DNA of 64,000 nt from Cherax quadricarinatus (GCF_038502225.1 NC_091390.1:9832244-9896243), one strand, 5' to 3'; positions 1-12,435 are shown, numbered from the stretch's first letter. The notes: a model not told the origin generated them from the letters alone. Made by a program: numbers and translations.

Positions 1-1133
1 AGGCAAATTACCCCAAGACACTACTAAAGCCACTTTCAGACTTCATAATGAGGCAGCCATTAACTTCACAACAGCAATGACAAACATCGATTGGCACACT
101 GAGCTAGAAACCTATACAGATAACCTATACAGATATTGACGAATGAATTAATAATTTTCTTAAAAAGACCCAATACCTCTATAACAAGCACTGACCTTAA
201 AAATCTAAACAGATGACAGCTAAGAGACTGAACAGTCCCTGGCTAACACCCAGCATCCTCAAATCCATAAATATAAAGCACCTATACAAAAGCAGTACAG
301 AATGGGTCATGTAACCAGAGACCAAACAAGACGTTACTCTTCAATCCTAACCAGCCTGATAAGAAGAGCTAAAAACTGTATTATGAGAACAGATTATCCA
401 ACTTAAAAGAAATCAGGAAAAAACACAATTGAACTAACAAAACTAGATGAATCCCGACTCCCACCAACTGCAACAGCAAACAGACTCAACGATTTCTTCT
501 CCACCATAGGAAAAAAACTTGTCAATAAAATCCCAGTCTCAAATACCCCACCCAATGAATACCTCACTGGCAACTACCCGATCACACTATTTCTAGCTCC
601 GACCAGCCAAACATAAGTCTCCCTTATTATCAACACACTAAAAATCAATACAGGAGATTGAAATACCTTACTACCCTTTATATACAAAAAGCTTCACAAG
701 TACTGTCACCAATCATTGCAACACTCTTTAACAAATCCATTGAATCCTCTACCTTCCCTACAATTCTCAAAATAGCGAGGGTCACCCTGATACATAAAGG
801 AAGAGACCAAACAAACTTGAATAACTATAGGCCAATATCCAACATACACCCTCTCTCTAAAATCTTCGAAAAATTATTTCATAAGCGAATCTATTCGTAC
901 CTCATCTTCCACAACATACTCAACCCCTGTCAGTTTGGGTTCAGACCTAATAAAAATACGAATGATGCTATTATACATATGCTAGAATAAACATACACTG
1001 CACTAGAGAAAAAAGAAGTCCCACTGGGAATATTCATTGATTTACATAAAGCTTTTGATGCAGTTGACCATGATTTGCTCCATATAAAATTATCACACTA
1101 TGGTATAAGAGGCCACTCCCTCAACTACCTAAA
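1..1133 (+). pseudogene. Host LINE, part 1: linker and first half of reverse transcriptase (broken)
   Basis: Frame-shifted but readable ORF2 of a non-LTR retrotransposon. The cleanest stretch is 658-990, with the RT signatures NNYRPIS and NPCQFGFR, followed after a stop by IDLHKAFDAVDHDLL (about 1035-1080), the first catalytic aspartate block. Upstream (about 200-640) a degraded linker between endonuclease and RT can be read, including NRLNDFF. The reading stops at LNYL (1128-1133) and resumes in the same sense at 10778 with [11 protein letters not shown], so the gap is an insertion. The endonuclease lies outside the window. The family is in the broad CR1/L2/Jockey group; I cannot place it further. 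It is dead: several stops and frameshifts. Confidence 0.75.
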
Positions 1134-1274
1134 TGGGCCTGTGATTATTTGATTTTTGTTTTGTTTTGTTTTCTGTCAGATTTCCTCCATTTTTGGTGCA
1201 CAAGACGAAGTGTTTTCTCTCTTTCCTGAAAATATTTATCAATAAGATACCTCAAACAACAACTGAGAAAGGAC

Positions 1275-2491
1275 TGTGCAGAAATTATTTAATTTCCGAA
1301 GCAATAGTGCCTAATAAGTGTTTAATGTGTTGATTTTGGTCAAAATGTATTTGTATTTTGAATAGAACCAACTGGGTTCCCGCTGTGCCTGCGTGGATAT
1401 GCGGGGGGGGGGACAGGTTGACTGAGGGCAGGGGTTGGCTGCAGTTCTTTTTAATGTAGTGAGGAGGCTGTGAAAACATGGGATCAGGAAATTGGCATTC
1501 ACGGCGGCCTTAGGATTAATATAGGCCTCACTTCCTAATAGGAAGTGTCGTAACTGTTCCTGGTGAAGAGTGAGGGAATGTGATTTACGTGACCACCGTA
1601 ATAAAGTAGTAAAATGAGTGGATAATAGTAGGACCGGGGGTGACGGGTGCGCTGCCATGGAATGTGTCCAGGGGAAATTACCCGTGAGTTAATCCTCAAT
1701 CATTGGTCTCAGATCTTAATGGAGTGACCTCTAATGTGTATAATAATTATGAGACATTAAATCGTCTTGTGAATTTTAATGTAATCAGTGATAGTAACAC
1801 TAAGTTAAGGAATCATTGAAGCGATATGAGCTGCCATTCCCAGAGTGTGTGTGCACATGTTTACCTCGTTGTTCCTGTCTCGAGGATAGTGAAGTTTTTA
1901 TGGAGTCACGACTTCTAAACCGGGACAAACCAACGGATACCTCGTCCTGCTGGAATAAGAACCGTGTCGGTGTAGCAGGACATCGAAATGAGATGGTGAA
2001 TGGAGGAAATAAGGAGCATCAATCACCCACAGCTAAGTAACCTTTCTAGTTATAGCAGACTGATACTGGCCAGTTAGGTATGGTGTAATTGGATGGGTTA
2101 TGGGTGATCCAGCTACATCAAGTGACCACCAGAGAATATCTGGTAAGTGGTGGGATTATGTACAAGTGTTTTTCCTTGATGGATATATCCATGTGTAACC
2201 TACCTCCCCCCCCCTTCATTCAGTTAAGCTAATATAATCTATAGAGTCCACAATTAATTAGTAGCGCCATACTTGAGGGTGCTATCCAATTTATACTGGT
2301 CTCGGATAGATATGGATAAGATTGTGAGGGTCGAGGGGGCCACCTGCAGTGACCAGAGGTGGTTAAGTTTTCTCACATGTCTACACGGGGTGACTACGGT
2401 AAACAATATAGTTGTTGTCTCCCAATGAGATTACCCGTATGTATGTAATGTTGAGGTACGTACAGATAACACCCCTAGTAAATTTTCCATA
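1275..2491 (+). repeat. 5' LTR of BEL/Pao copy A
   Basis: Begins TGTGCAGAAATTATTT and ends AATTTTCCATA, degenerate forms of the TGTGGAAA...TTTTCCACA ends kept in copy B. The same sequence recurs at 8476-9686 (3' LTR), on the minus strand at 12436-13636, and as a solo LTR at 31018-32213, which fixes its limits. Confidence 0.85.
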
Positions 2492-2500
2492 TCTGCCCGC

Positions 2501-2518
2501 TGGTCCTTCCTGAACCGG
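2501..2518 (+). promoter_or_regulatory. Candidate tRNA primer-binding site, BEL copy A
   Basis: TGGTCCTTCCTGAACCGG starts 9 bases after the LTR end. TGG at the start is what a site complementary to a tRNA 3' CCA end needs. Nearly the same sequence follows the LTR in copy B (minus strand, about 12427-12410) and in copy C (TGGTCCTTCTTGAACAGG, minus strand, about 28632-28615), although the LTR of copy C is otherwise different. The tRNA species is not identified. Confidence 0.55.
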
Positions 2519-2723
2519 ATGCAATCAGTGAAAAATTAATTGAATTAATTACTTAATAATTAAGTGACTAATTGAAGAAAGTGGGTATAGGGTACACAAA
2601 TTTAATCAGTCGTGTGGTGGATGATAATTAGCCCAATTAATTGCTAGCACATGGGTGGCTAGGATTTATACAAGAGTAAAGTGCAAGAATTACTCTCACA
2701 TGGTGTCTACTTAAGTTGTATAA

Positions 2724-4703
2724 TTGGTGATTATTAATTCCCTAACCATAGCTGGGTCTGAGGAAGTTAGTGCAGCTGGTAAGTCCATGGATGCCAAAGC
2801 AAAGAAAGCATCACTACATGCTCAGAAGGGTCATGATACTAAATCATACAACAAGTGTATGGAGTTAATGGGACAAGAAATGGTAAACCTTGATGAATTA
2901 AAGTTAGACCTAGATGCCTTAGAAAATAGATATGAGTTATATAAATTGTGGTATAAGGACTGTGAGAGCGATCTTCTGGTGAATTGTGCAGATGATGCTG
3001 AAAGGGAGTGGCTGCTGGATCAATATTATGAAGTGGAGGACAACATTGTGTCCTGCAAAACTAAGGCTTTGGAGAAGGTAAAGGGTGTAAACAATGTTGC
3101 TGGTCAACCTAGTAAGGAAAATCAGAGGTGTCTACCAAAACTCCCAGAATTATGCATGCCTGCGTTTAATCCAGGAGAAAACTGGGAGGAGTTTTGGTCT
3201 ATCTTTAAAGCAGTCGTACATGATAGGAGTGATCTTGCAAGTGTTACCAAATTATGCTATTTAAAGGGATAAGTAAGGGGAGATGCGCATGTTCTCATAC
3301 AAACATTCCCAAATGTAGATGACTCCTATAGTGAGGCAGTTGACTTGTTGGAGGTCACTTACGGTAACTTGGAGCAAAGTAGGCTGGATCTAGTAGCTAA
3401 TTTGGCTAGTTTGAAGACTCCAGATCACAACCACAATGGCTTACAGCAATTTAGGATCAAACTAGAAAGCACTCTTAAGACCTTGAGTAATAAATATGAT
3501 CTGGAGGGAGCAGAGTGGTTGTTGAGTGCCTTGATTCAGAATAAATTGAACCACAAGACAGTATAGAGGCTATCTAACAGATATCACAAGGGTTACTTCG
3601 GGTTGGAAGAAATAAGAGTGGGCCTGCAAGAGCTAATTGTCCAACTGCAGACCAGCCAACCCATTACCTTTAGGAATACCACGTCTACAGACCCCAGTGC
3701 ACCTGTCAAGTTCCACAAAAGGAAACTTTATCCCAATATCAATAATCATAAGTCACCTACTAAACGGGGTTACGTAGGCACATATCAAGTGACAGGGGCC
3801 AGTAATAGTGGTTCTCCACATCAAAGCAAGTGGAGGAAGTACCACAATAAGGGTAGCCCAGTTGATAAGAGGTCAGGCAAAGAAAGGAGAGATTGTACCT
3901 TCTGCAATGGTACTCATTTCTCTAAGAACTGTAATGCCTATAATTCATGGGATGTTAAAGTGGAAAGATTGGAAGAGCTTGCTAGATGTATCATTTGTCT
4001 AGGAAATCATAATGTAAGGGATTGCAGTGCTAACTTGCACTATTGTTATCAATGTAACAAGGGAAGACACCATGTAGCTATGTGTAAGGGCGGATCTAAT
4101 CGTAATGATGGTAACAATAGTACTGATAGTGATAATAATCCGGACACAACAGTAGCCAACGTAAAGATTGCAGCTAACGTCGGTAATGATGGCCTAGCTG
4201 AGGTAGCTTTACCTGTGTTGGATGTGGTGATTAATGATAAACGGCGTAAATCCAAAACTGTAACAGCATTACTGGATCAGGGATCAAAACGTACCTTCAT
4301 AAAATGTAATTGCCTTAATGGGATGAAGGTACAAATGGGAGATCCTGCTATACTCAAGTTATCTGGCTTTCTCTCGAATAAGAAGGCCCAGTCATACGAC
4401 ACTGTTTATGTAACTGTCAGGCTGGGCAATGAGAGAAAACGTATTAATGCCGTAATTGTGGATAGGCTCCCAGAGAAAATATCTACAATAGGGCTTGGTA
4501 ACGCTACTGAAAGGCTTTCAAGTAAGGTAAATTTGGCACCTTCTGGTGTAAATAATGATTCTGTGGGGCCAATAGATATTTTGATAGGTAGTGACCATTA
4601 TGCCACCTTTGTAAAGGGTATGACAAAGAAATGCAGAGTCACCCTTCTAAGGACTGCAGGAGGTCACGTGATGTATGGCAGGCTTCCTCGTACTGATAAT
4701 GAA
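2724..4703 (+). pseudogene. gag: BEL/Pao copy A gag with zinc knuckles and aspartic protease (two internal stops)
   Basis: One reading frame with nonsense codons at 3270-3272 and 3564-3566; copy C reads through both places (glutamine at the first), so these are local mutations. N-terminal helical gag segment, then the DUF1759-like segment with FNPGENWEEFW (about 3168-3200). Cysteine-rich knuckles follow: CTFCNGTHFSKNC, CIICLGNHNVRDC and CYQCNKGRHHVAMC (about 3894-4086), expected to bind RNA in the virus-like particle. A retropepsin-like protease begins with LLDQGSKRTF (about 4267), DQGS being the active-site form. The start at 2724 lies 233 bases after the LTR but is not proven; the codon there may be a non-ATG start, and copy C suggests initiation slightly further in. 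Confidence 0.8.
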
Positions 4704-4706
4704 TGA
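4704..4706 (+). promoter_or_regulatory. In-frame UGA between protease and RT (candidate readthrough site)
   Basis: The frame continues unbroken after this stop: GAA-TGA-CTG-GAG-GAA. Copy C has a TGA at the homologous codon (18497-18499, minus strand) in the context TCA-TGA-CTA-GAG-GAA. Other nonsense codons in the two copies are not shared. UGA followed by CUA is a known leaky-stop context; that it is used here is inference. Confidence 0.5.
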
Positions 4707-7700
4707 CTGGAGGAAGCCATAAATACAGTTACGGTGTGTCTTACTCATGAAATATCACCCCAGTATAAATATACTGCAATAGAGGGTGAAGTTGAACTTG
4801 TGTATAAATTATGGGAATTTAACAGCATAGGGATCAATGTAAATGAAGAAAGTCCAGATGATTCCTTTACTCAAGAACAATACCAGAAGGATGTTAAATT
4901 TGAATCTGGACAATACTGGGTGAGACTTCTGTGGAAGCTGAACCATCCAGACCTATCAACTAATTACCGGATGGCGTATGGACAATTAAAGGCTCAGCTC
5001 CGCGAACTGAGCAAGACACCAGAACTGTTGACTGCTTATGATGATGTAATTAATGAGCAGTTAAATAATAAATTCATGGAGGAGGTACCTCCCGAGCAAG
5101 CCCAGGTTTATGGTCACTATTTGCCACATCACGGAGTGAAGAAGAATTCTAAGACCACTCCTCTGAGGATTGTGTTTAATTGTAGTGCCAGGAGTAACAA
5201 AAATGTACCTAGTTTGAATGACTGTTTGATGACAGGTCCGCCGTTGACGGAAAAACTGGGAGACATATTATTAAACTTCAGGGTTAAGAATTAAGCCTTT
5301 ACGGTGGACATAAGAAAAGCTTTCCTGATAGTGGGTCTGCAAGAGGCTGACCGGGATTGCACAAGGTTCTTATGGCCCAAGAATCCTAGTGACCCACTTA
5401 GTCCCCTGAAGACTTTTCATTTCATGAGTGTATTGTTTGGTGCTACCTCCAGTCCGTTCCTACTCCAGGCAACGATAAATGCACACCTTAAGCGTACAGG
5501 TGGTCCACTGAGTGGAGTAATGGGTACACAATTTTATGTGGACAATTTCCTGGGGGTGACGTCTACTGAAGAGGAACTAATGAGCATATATGAAGGGGCT
5601 AATGAAATAATGCAAGGTGCAAATATGCCCATGAGGGAATGGCCCTGTGGCCTGGTGGCTAAAGCTCCCGCTTCACACACGGAGGACCCGGGTTCGATTC
5701 CCGGTGGGTGGAAACATTCGACACGTTTCCTTACACCTGTTGTCCTGTTCACCTAGCAGCAAATAGGTACCTGGGTGTTAGTCGACTGGTGTGTGTCGCA
5801 TCCTGGGGGACAAGATTAAGGACCCCAATGGAAATAAGTTAGACAGTCCTCGATGACGCACTGACTTTCTTGGGTTATCCTGGGTGGCTAACCCTCCGGG
5901 GTTAAAAATTCGAACGAAATCTTATCTTATCTTATCTAACAGTAATTCGTCCAGTTTAAGGGCTCAAATAAATAAAGACAACCCTGGAGTTGAAGTGTCT
6001 AAATGTAGTAATGTGCTGGTACTGACTTGGGACACAGAGAGAGACCTGTTATCGTTAAAGTCTAATAACTACAGCATGCCCAATAAATTAACCAAGAGAG
6101 TCTTACTTGCGGAAGTTTCAAAATGCTTCGATCCACTAGGCTTAGTGTCACCACTTACAATAAGAGGAAAATTGTTGATACAAGAAGCATGGAAGCTTAA
6201 GTGTGCTTGGGATGAAACCCTACCTGAGGAATTTGTTGAAAGGTGGGAAGAACTAATAGGTGAATATGTAAAATTACCAATGTTGGAGTTCCCACGTAAT
6301 GTGGCCAGTCAAGATGGAGAAAATGTACTCCACATTTTTTGCGATGCTTCGAAATTAGCATGTGGAGCAGTCGCTTACCTTCAATGTAATAATGCCATTT
6401 CTCTTGTTATTTCTAAGGCTAAGTGGCTCCAGTCAAATCACGTACCTTACCTCAGTTGGAATTAACGGCCATTTATGTAGGTGTCAAATTAGCCAATTAT
6501 AATAAGAAATAAATTGCTAGAGATAAATATCAGTGACACCGTAATTTGGTCTGATAATGAGGTATCCTTACAATGGATTCGTAATGGTAACAGTAAGAAT
6601 GAGTATGTACAAAACAGAGTCGCTGAAATCAATCAAATGCAGGAGAAATATAACAGTTTGGTGACGAGAATCCGGCTGACTTCTTGTCTCGAGGCTTGAC
6701 TTATGAAAAATTTGTGAGTGCTTTATCGTGGTTTAAAGGGCAAAGCTAGCTGGTGGACAAAATTAACTGCCCGGTGCAAAAGGCACATATTGCTCCTGTC
6801 GAAATTACGGTGAGCACCGCTCCAGTCAGTAGTCCCTCCTTAGCCATTGATATAAATAGGTATTCTTCCTTACACAAGCTGATTAGCATGACAAGGTTAG
6901 TGTTTAAATTTATAAATAAGATGAATATTTCATATAATTTTCCCCATCCCCTGAAATACTGGCTACAGAGGGTACAAGAAGAAACCTACAGGGATGAGAT
7001 TAAATTAATGATGGAAGGAAAAATTGTAAAAGGCTCGATAATAGAAAAGCTGGGGCTGTATTTAGAGGATGATGTAACTAGGTGCAGAGGCAGGTTACAA
7101 AATGCTGAATTGGGGGAATATGCTAAGCACCCAAAACTCATCACCTGACAACCTTGATTGTCTTTAATGCCCATAATAACGTGATGCATGGTGGGGTACA
7201 GGATACCTTAAACTGTATTCAGGAAACCTTCTGGATTCCACAAGGACGGCAAAGTGTAAAAAGGGTTATCAAGTCGTGTGTAATATGTCGCCGGGTGGAT
7301 GCCAGAACCTACGTGTACCCAGGTCCCCCACCATTGCCCAAGGAAGGCGTGCAGTTGGTAAAACCATTTGATGTGACCGGAGTTGACTATAGTGGGCCCA
7401 TCATTTTAACAGGTACTTCAGATGGCGTTCCCTTGAAGGTGTATGTATGTCTATTTACTTGTACAGGTACTAGGGCTGTTCATCTAGAAGTTGCTCAGGA
7501 CTTGTCTGCAGAACAGTTCATACAGCTGTTCCGGAAATTTGCAGCTAGACGATCCTGTCCAAGATTGATGATCTCAGATAATGCCACCAATTTTGTAGCG
7601 GGTGCTCAACACTTGATGGAATTAAATAAGTGTGATGATGTACAGTCTTTGTTGACCCAGCGAGGGTGTGTCTGGAAATTTATTACTCCCAGAGCCCCTT

Positions 7701-8443
7701 GGCAGGGAGGACTGTACGAAAGAATGATAGGTACAGTGAAAAGATGTCTTCGTAAGGTGCTACACAGGAAGAGAATTAATTTGGAGGAATTCCATGCAGT
7801 GTTGGTGGAGGTAGAGAATCGGGTAAACAATCGCCCTCTGTCATACATGAGCGACACTCCTGACGCGGAGATCCTGACTTCCTCTCACCTAATATGTGAA
7901 CGAAGGTTAGAAGCTGCACCTATCTATAGAGATAATCCCGAGGGAAGTGATGAGGATTACAATAACGTGGCCGTGTTGAGTGATAAGTTCAAGATGTTAA
8001 ATAAGGTAATTACTCATTGGTCCGATGTGTGGCGTAAAGAATATCTTCTTACACTACGTGAACACTTTTATGGTGCGCCAGAGGCAGTAAACCAACAGAA
8101 CATTCAACCAGGTGACATTGTGTTAATTGATACTGAACAACATCGAATATTGTGGCCTCTGGGCAAGGTAGTTACATTATACCCAGATGCACAAGGTGTT
8201 GTCAGAAACGTCAAAGTGTTGTGTCGTGGTCAGGAAAGTTTGCATACCATTAATAAATTAATTCCCTTAGAATTAAATAGTGTTCAATCCAGTGCAGATG
8301 GAAATCTAAGGGAAAGTGACACGAGTGATGTTGAAGACACTGACCGAGTAATGCAAGAAGAAATTGTAGTGAGACCCACTAGGAAAACAACAGCGCAATC
8401 TAGAGAGGGCTTGAATCGTCTCCTGGAGGAAGACGCAATTTAA
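4707..8443 (+). pseudogene. pol: BEL/Pao copy A pol: RT, RNase H, integrase (stop, frameshifts, SINE insertion)
   Basis: RT runs from about 4960 to 6100, with PLRIVFNCSARS, DIRKAF (first catalytic Asp) and FYVDNFLG (second block; YVDN, also in copy C, instead of YVDD). A TAA at 5292-5294 replaces a tyrosine of copy C. A SINE (5643-5938) splits the RT after MREW. RNase H carries LHIFCDASK (about 6330); beyond YNSL about 30 bases are missing relative to copy C. The integrase has an HHCC-like zinc segment (HNNVMHGG...CVIC, about 7172-7290), VDYSGP, SDNATNF and GLYERMIGTVKR for the D,D,E triad, and a C-terminal segment with PGDIVLI (about 8110) typical of BEL/Pao. The last integrase frame (7154-8443) is intact. 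At least three frame changes make the whole non-functional. Confidence 0.85.
5643..5938 (+). mobile_element. tRNA-derived SINE inside the RT of BEL copy A
   Basis: Pol III box A TGGCCTGGTGG (5648-5658) and box B GGTTCGATTCC (5691-5701) form a tRNA-like head, followed by a tRNA-unrelated body and a (CTTAT)n tail (about 5919-5937). BEL sequence stops at GGGAATGG and resumes at AGTAATTCG, matching the uninterrupted RT of copy C. No clear target duplication is visible. Confidence 0.8.
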
Positions 8444-8475
8444 GTCGTCTAACAACGACTTCCGGCCGGCTGCAG

Positions 8476-9686
8476 TGTGGAAATTATTTAATTTCCGAAG
8501 CTATAGTGCCTAATAAGTATTTAATGTGTTGATTTGGGTCAAAATGTATTTGTATTTTGAATAGAACCAACCGGGTTCGCCCTGTGCCTGCGTGGATGTG
8601 CGGGGGGGGACAGGTCGACTGAGGGCAGGGGTTGGCGGCAGTTCTTTTTAATGTAGAGAGGAGGCTGTGAAAACATGGGATCAGGAAATTGGCATTCACG
8701 GCAGCCTTAGAATTAATATAGGTCTCACTTCCTAATAGGAAGTGTCGTAACTGTTCCTGGTGAAGAGTGAGGGAACGTGATTTACGTGACCACCGTAATA
8801 AAGTGGTAAAATGAGTGGATAATAGTAGGACCGGGGGTAACGGGTGCGCTGCCATGGAATGTGTCCAGGGGAAATTACCCATGAGTTAATCCTCAATCAT
8901 TGGTACCTGGATACCTGGATACCTGGAGAGAGTTCCGGGGGTCAACGCCCCCGGGGCCCGGTCTGTGACCAGGCCTCCTGGTGGATCAGAGCCTGATCAA
9001 CCAGGCTGTTGCTGCTGGCTGCACGCAAACCAACGTACGAGCCACAGCCCGGCTGATCAGGAACTGACTTTAGGTGCTTGTCCAGTGCCAGCTTGAAGAC
9101 TGCCAGGGGTCTGTTGGTAATCCCCCTTATGTGTGCTGGGAGGCAGTTGAACAGTCTCGGGCCCCTGACACTTATTGTATGGTCTCTTAACGTGCTAGTG
9201 ACACCCCTGCTTTTCATTGGGGGGATGGTGCATCGTCTGCCAAGTCTTTTGCTTTCGTAGTGAGTGATTTTCGTGTGCAAGTTCGGTACTAGTCCCTCTA
9301 GGATTTTCCAGGTATATATAATCATGTATCTCTCCCTCCTGCGTTCCAGGGAATACAGGTTTAGGAACCTCAAGCGCTCCCAATAATTGAGGTGTTTTAT
9401 CTCCGTTATGCGCGCCGTGAAAGTTCACCTGCCTTGAAAGGTGCTGTTAGTGTGCAGCAATATTCCAGCCTAGATAGAACAAGTGACCTGAAGAGTGTCA
9501 TCATGGTCTCAGATCTTAATGGAGTGACCTGTATACCTGCAGTGACCAGAGGTGGTTAAGTTTTCTCACATGTCTACACGGGGTGACTGCAGTAAACAAT
9601 ATAGTTGTTTTCTCCCAATGAGATTACCCGTATGTATGTAATATTGAGGTACGTTCAGATAACTCACACACAGTAAATTTTCCATA
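8476..9686 (+). repeat. 3' LTR of BEL copy A, interrupted and internally deleted
   Basis: Starts TGTGGAAATTATTTAATTT directly after GGCCGGCTGCAG. LTR sequence runs to 8903, is interrupted by a LINE (8904-9504), resumes at GGTCTCAGATC, then jumps from GTGACCT to CCTGCAGTGACCAG. About 0.6 kb of the 5' LTR (about 1735-2340) is therefore missing. It ends TTTTCCATA at 9686. Confidence 0.8.
8904..9504 (-). mobile_element. CR1-A LINE, 3' terminal fragment in the 3' LTR of copy A
   Basis: Minus-strand C-terminal tail of a CR1/L2-like ORF2 (about 9373-8942): RFLNLYSLERRRERYMI, then RGPRLFNCLP, the usual RT tail of this group. Its 3' end (left) carries repeats of TACCTGGA/TACCTGGAT, an octamer-like tail repeat as in CR1 elements. 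It is 5'-truncated at 9504, where LTR sequence resumes. A second copy lies at 33296-34112. Confidence 0.8.
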
Positions 9687-10777
9687 GACTGATTTACTGA
9701 AAATGTCCTTTGGCAGGTCACTTCTCCTATATGGGACGACGTAAGATTTTTTGAACACATGGTGCCGAGAGAACAATGCTTATACGAATTTCTGAAGGTA
9801 TAATTTCCTCTAAATGTCTTATCTTTATTTCACAAAAAAATAAAGTTTGTTAGCTCTTGGAATGTTGCAAAAAAATCTGTCCTTTACTCCCACATAACTT
9901 CCAAAATATTTGGAATATTTCCAAAAATGTGCCATCAGAAATTAGAAAAATCATTATTTCACAATTTCTGTGAATATTATTCCACTTAATTAAGTAATAA
10001 AGGAGAAGTAAAGCGAAATAAGTGAATAAGTTACTTCAGAGATATTGGCCTGGAGCGCCGGCCAGCCCGCCGTCTCAAAAAAAAAAAAAAATCCGCGGAA
10101 AACGGGTTTATTTCGGTGTATTTCATAGTAAACTGATGTTCTAATGCAGTTATCCTCTTGAAAACATCGTTTTCTCCTAATCAAAGACTATATGGAGAGG
10201 AATAACTCATTTATATCGAAATATTCCCGATGGTCTCGCTATTTTATGGCCTATTTTATTCAGTCTAGAGTATATAACATGTTTGTATGTTATTTATAGT
10301 GTTTATTATATCATATTAGATAAATTCTAATAGATAAATAAACCGCAGAGTTGATATATAAGCTGATATAAGCGTAATAATGAAGTGATTTCTCCTGGCT
10401 CTCTCTGGAGCGGGAATATGGCACAGTGTTCCAAGATGGTCCTTGATTGGCTGGCACTCTACTGGTAAGCTCCGCCTACTCTTATATGATGCCAACTAGT
10501 CAAATATTATATTAGCGAGAATAATGCAAGAAAAAGCGATAAAAAACAAGGAAAAATTAAAAAAAAAATATATGGGCTGTGAGCAGACGCGCTACCCACA
10601 TCGCCGTCACCATACCTGATATAAATGACTATAATTTCTTGTAGAAACGTCGTAGAACATTCATTCTTGTACCATTGTTTTGCCAAAGAGCTAAGCTATT
10701 TTTCTATATGAATAACTCAATTTCCATAATATTTCGATTTTTTTTTTGAGAGCGCGCGAAAAATTGGATCACAGCCC

Positions 10778-11022
10778 CCTAAAGTCATACCTCAGCAACA
10801 GAAGTCAATATGTACACAAATGGAGGAAACTCTTCCTCACAGCCAATTACAGTTGGTGTCCCACAGAGAAGTGTCCTTGGCCCTCTTCTCTTTCTCATTT
10901 ACATAAACGACCTACCAAATGCACCACAATTACTCAAACTCACTATTTACAGATGACACTACATACATCTTCTCACACCCGAGCCCAGTCATGCTAGCCA
11001 AAACTGTAAATACCGAATTACA
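10778..11022 (+). pseudogene. Host LINE, part 2: central RT
   Basis: Continues part 1 with [11 protein letters not shown], then after a frameshift [19 protein letters not shown] and a degraded catalytic block reading YRDDT where FADDT/YADDT is expected. It stops at TELH, where BEL copy B begins, and resumes at 13637. Confidence 0.75.
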
Positions 11023-11065
11023 TGTGGAAAATTTTATAGGGTGATTACCTTTATGTACCTCAACA

Positions 11066-12200
11066 TTACATGCATACAAGTAAACTCATTGGAAGACAAC
11101 CATATTGTTTACCGTACCAGTGTTGAGGAGAGTGACGCCGCATGCTTTTGGATTTATACCCTTTATCCTGAATTATTACATCCAACACCGGCAAGGCTAC
11201 CTCAGCTAGGCCATCATTATTGCCATTAGCTGCAACCTTTACATCAGTCACTGTAGTGTCAGGGTTCTTAACATTATCATTATTGTCACCATTATAATAA
11301 GAATTACATACAACCCTGCACATAACTGTATGGTGCCTTCCCTTGTTGCATTGATAGCAACTGTTCAATTTGGTATGACAATCCTTTACATTGTGATTGT
11401 CTAGACATCTGATAAATCTGTCAAGTTCTTTCATTACTTCCACTTTAATATCCCATGAATTATAGGCATTACAATTTTTAGTGAAACGAGTACCCTTGCA
11501 GAAGAGACAGTCTCTCTTTTCCTTGCCTGACCTCTTATTAACTGGGTTACTCTTACTGAGGTACTTATTCCTCTTACCTTGATGTGAGGAACCACTATTA
11601 CTGATTCCTGTCACTTGATATGTGACTATTTAACTCTTAATTATGATTATTACCACTGTGATTATTTTTCCCTTTTGAGACTTGACAGATACTTCAGAGT
11701 CATTATGTGTTATATCCTTAGAACTATTTGGCTGACTGGTCTGCAATTGAACAATTAATTCCTGCCGACCTAGTCTGATTTCCTCCAGACCGTACTCTGG
11801 AGGTTTTGGCAAACCCACCCTTTGCATTAATAGGTTGACCAACTGCCTCGTTTACACACTTTAATTTATTCAAAGCCTTAGTTTTACAAGACAGTTTTTC
11901 TTCCAATTTGTAATGTTGATTAATTAAAACATTCATTTCCATTCCATCTGTACAATTCTCCAGCAGATCTCTTTCACAGTCTTTAAACCACAATTTGTAC
12001 CAATCAAATCTACTCTCTAAAGCATCTAAATATAACTTTAATTCATTAGGGTTCACGGTTCTTTGATTCATTAAATCAAATACCTTCGTCACATGGCCTT
12101 TAATATCCTGTAATGATGCTTTCATTACTCTAAAATTCACGGACTTGTCAGCCACATTAACTAGATCAGATCCAGTCATGGTTAGAGAATTATTAATCAC
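11066..12200 (-). pseudogene. gag: BEL/Pao copy B gag remnant
   Basis: Two pieces. At 12200-11724 is the N-terminal helical gag (YKLWFKDCERDLLENC), which lacks the DUF1759 segment: the frame jumps from VGQP to the LQELIVQLQTSQ-like segment. At 11614-11130 are the zinc knuckles (CLFCKGTRFTKNC, CIRCLDNHNVKDC-like, CYQCNKGRHHTVMC) and the lead-in to protease. About 0.5 kb of gag and all of pol are missing, so the copy could only be mobilised in trans. Confidence 0.8.
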
Positions 12201-12435
12201 TGATTATACAACTTAAGAAGGCGCCTTATAAGAGTAACTCTTGCACTTTACTCTTGTAAAAATTCTAGCCACACATGTGCTAGCAATTAATTGGGCTAAT
12301 TATCATCCACCACACGATCAATTAAACTTGTGTACCCTATACCCACTTCCTTCAATCAGTCACTTAATTATTAAGTAATTAATTCAATTAATTTTTCACT
12401 GATTGCATCCGGTTCAGGAAGGACCAGCGGGCAGA

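Larger units (their letters stand above)
1275..9686 (+). mobile_element. BEL/Pao LTR retrotransposon, copy A
   Basis: A complete-length but defective LTR retrotransposon: 5' LTR (1275-2491), primer-binding site, gag with zinc knuckles and aspartic protease, a UGA stop, then RT, RNase H and integrase with a C-terminal DUF5641-type segment, and a 3' LTR (8476-9686). The domain order PR-RT-RNaseH-IN and the gag/IN signatures are those of BEL/Pao. Several nonsense codons and frameshifts, a SINE in the RT and a LINE in the 3' LTR show it is old. The flanks (AGGAC left, GACTG right) do not give a clean 5-bp target duplication. Confidence 0.85.
1134..10777. mobile_element. Candidate DNA-transposon-like insert in the host LINE (about 1.23 kb without the nested BEL element)
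   Basis: The host LINE is interrupted between LNYL (ends 1133) and KSYL (starts 10778), and CCTAAA lies on both sides (1128-1133 and 10778-10783). The left end reads TGGGCCTGTGAT and the right end, on the other strand, GGGCTGTGAT, an imperfect terminal inverted repeat of about 10-11 bp. Own sequence is 1134-1274 and 9687-10777. It is AT-rich, has a 14-15-base A run near 10078-10092, and contains no supported reading frame. The BEL/Pao copy A sits inside it. No transposase is visible, so superfamily is unknown. It could instead be two unrelated insertions. Confidence 0.4.

Noticed and set aside
5630..5950. Target duplication around the SINE in BEL RT.
   Set aside because: GGGAATGG on the left is not repeated on the right; comparison with copy C shows only a small loss at the junction.
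1270..9691. A 5-bp target duplication for BEL copy A.
   Set aside because: Flanks AGGAC and GACTG share only GAC and in different register.
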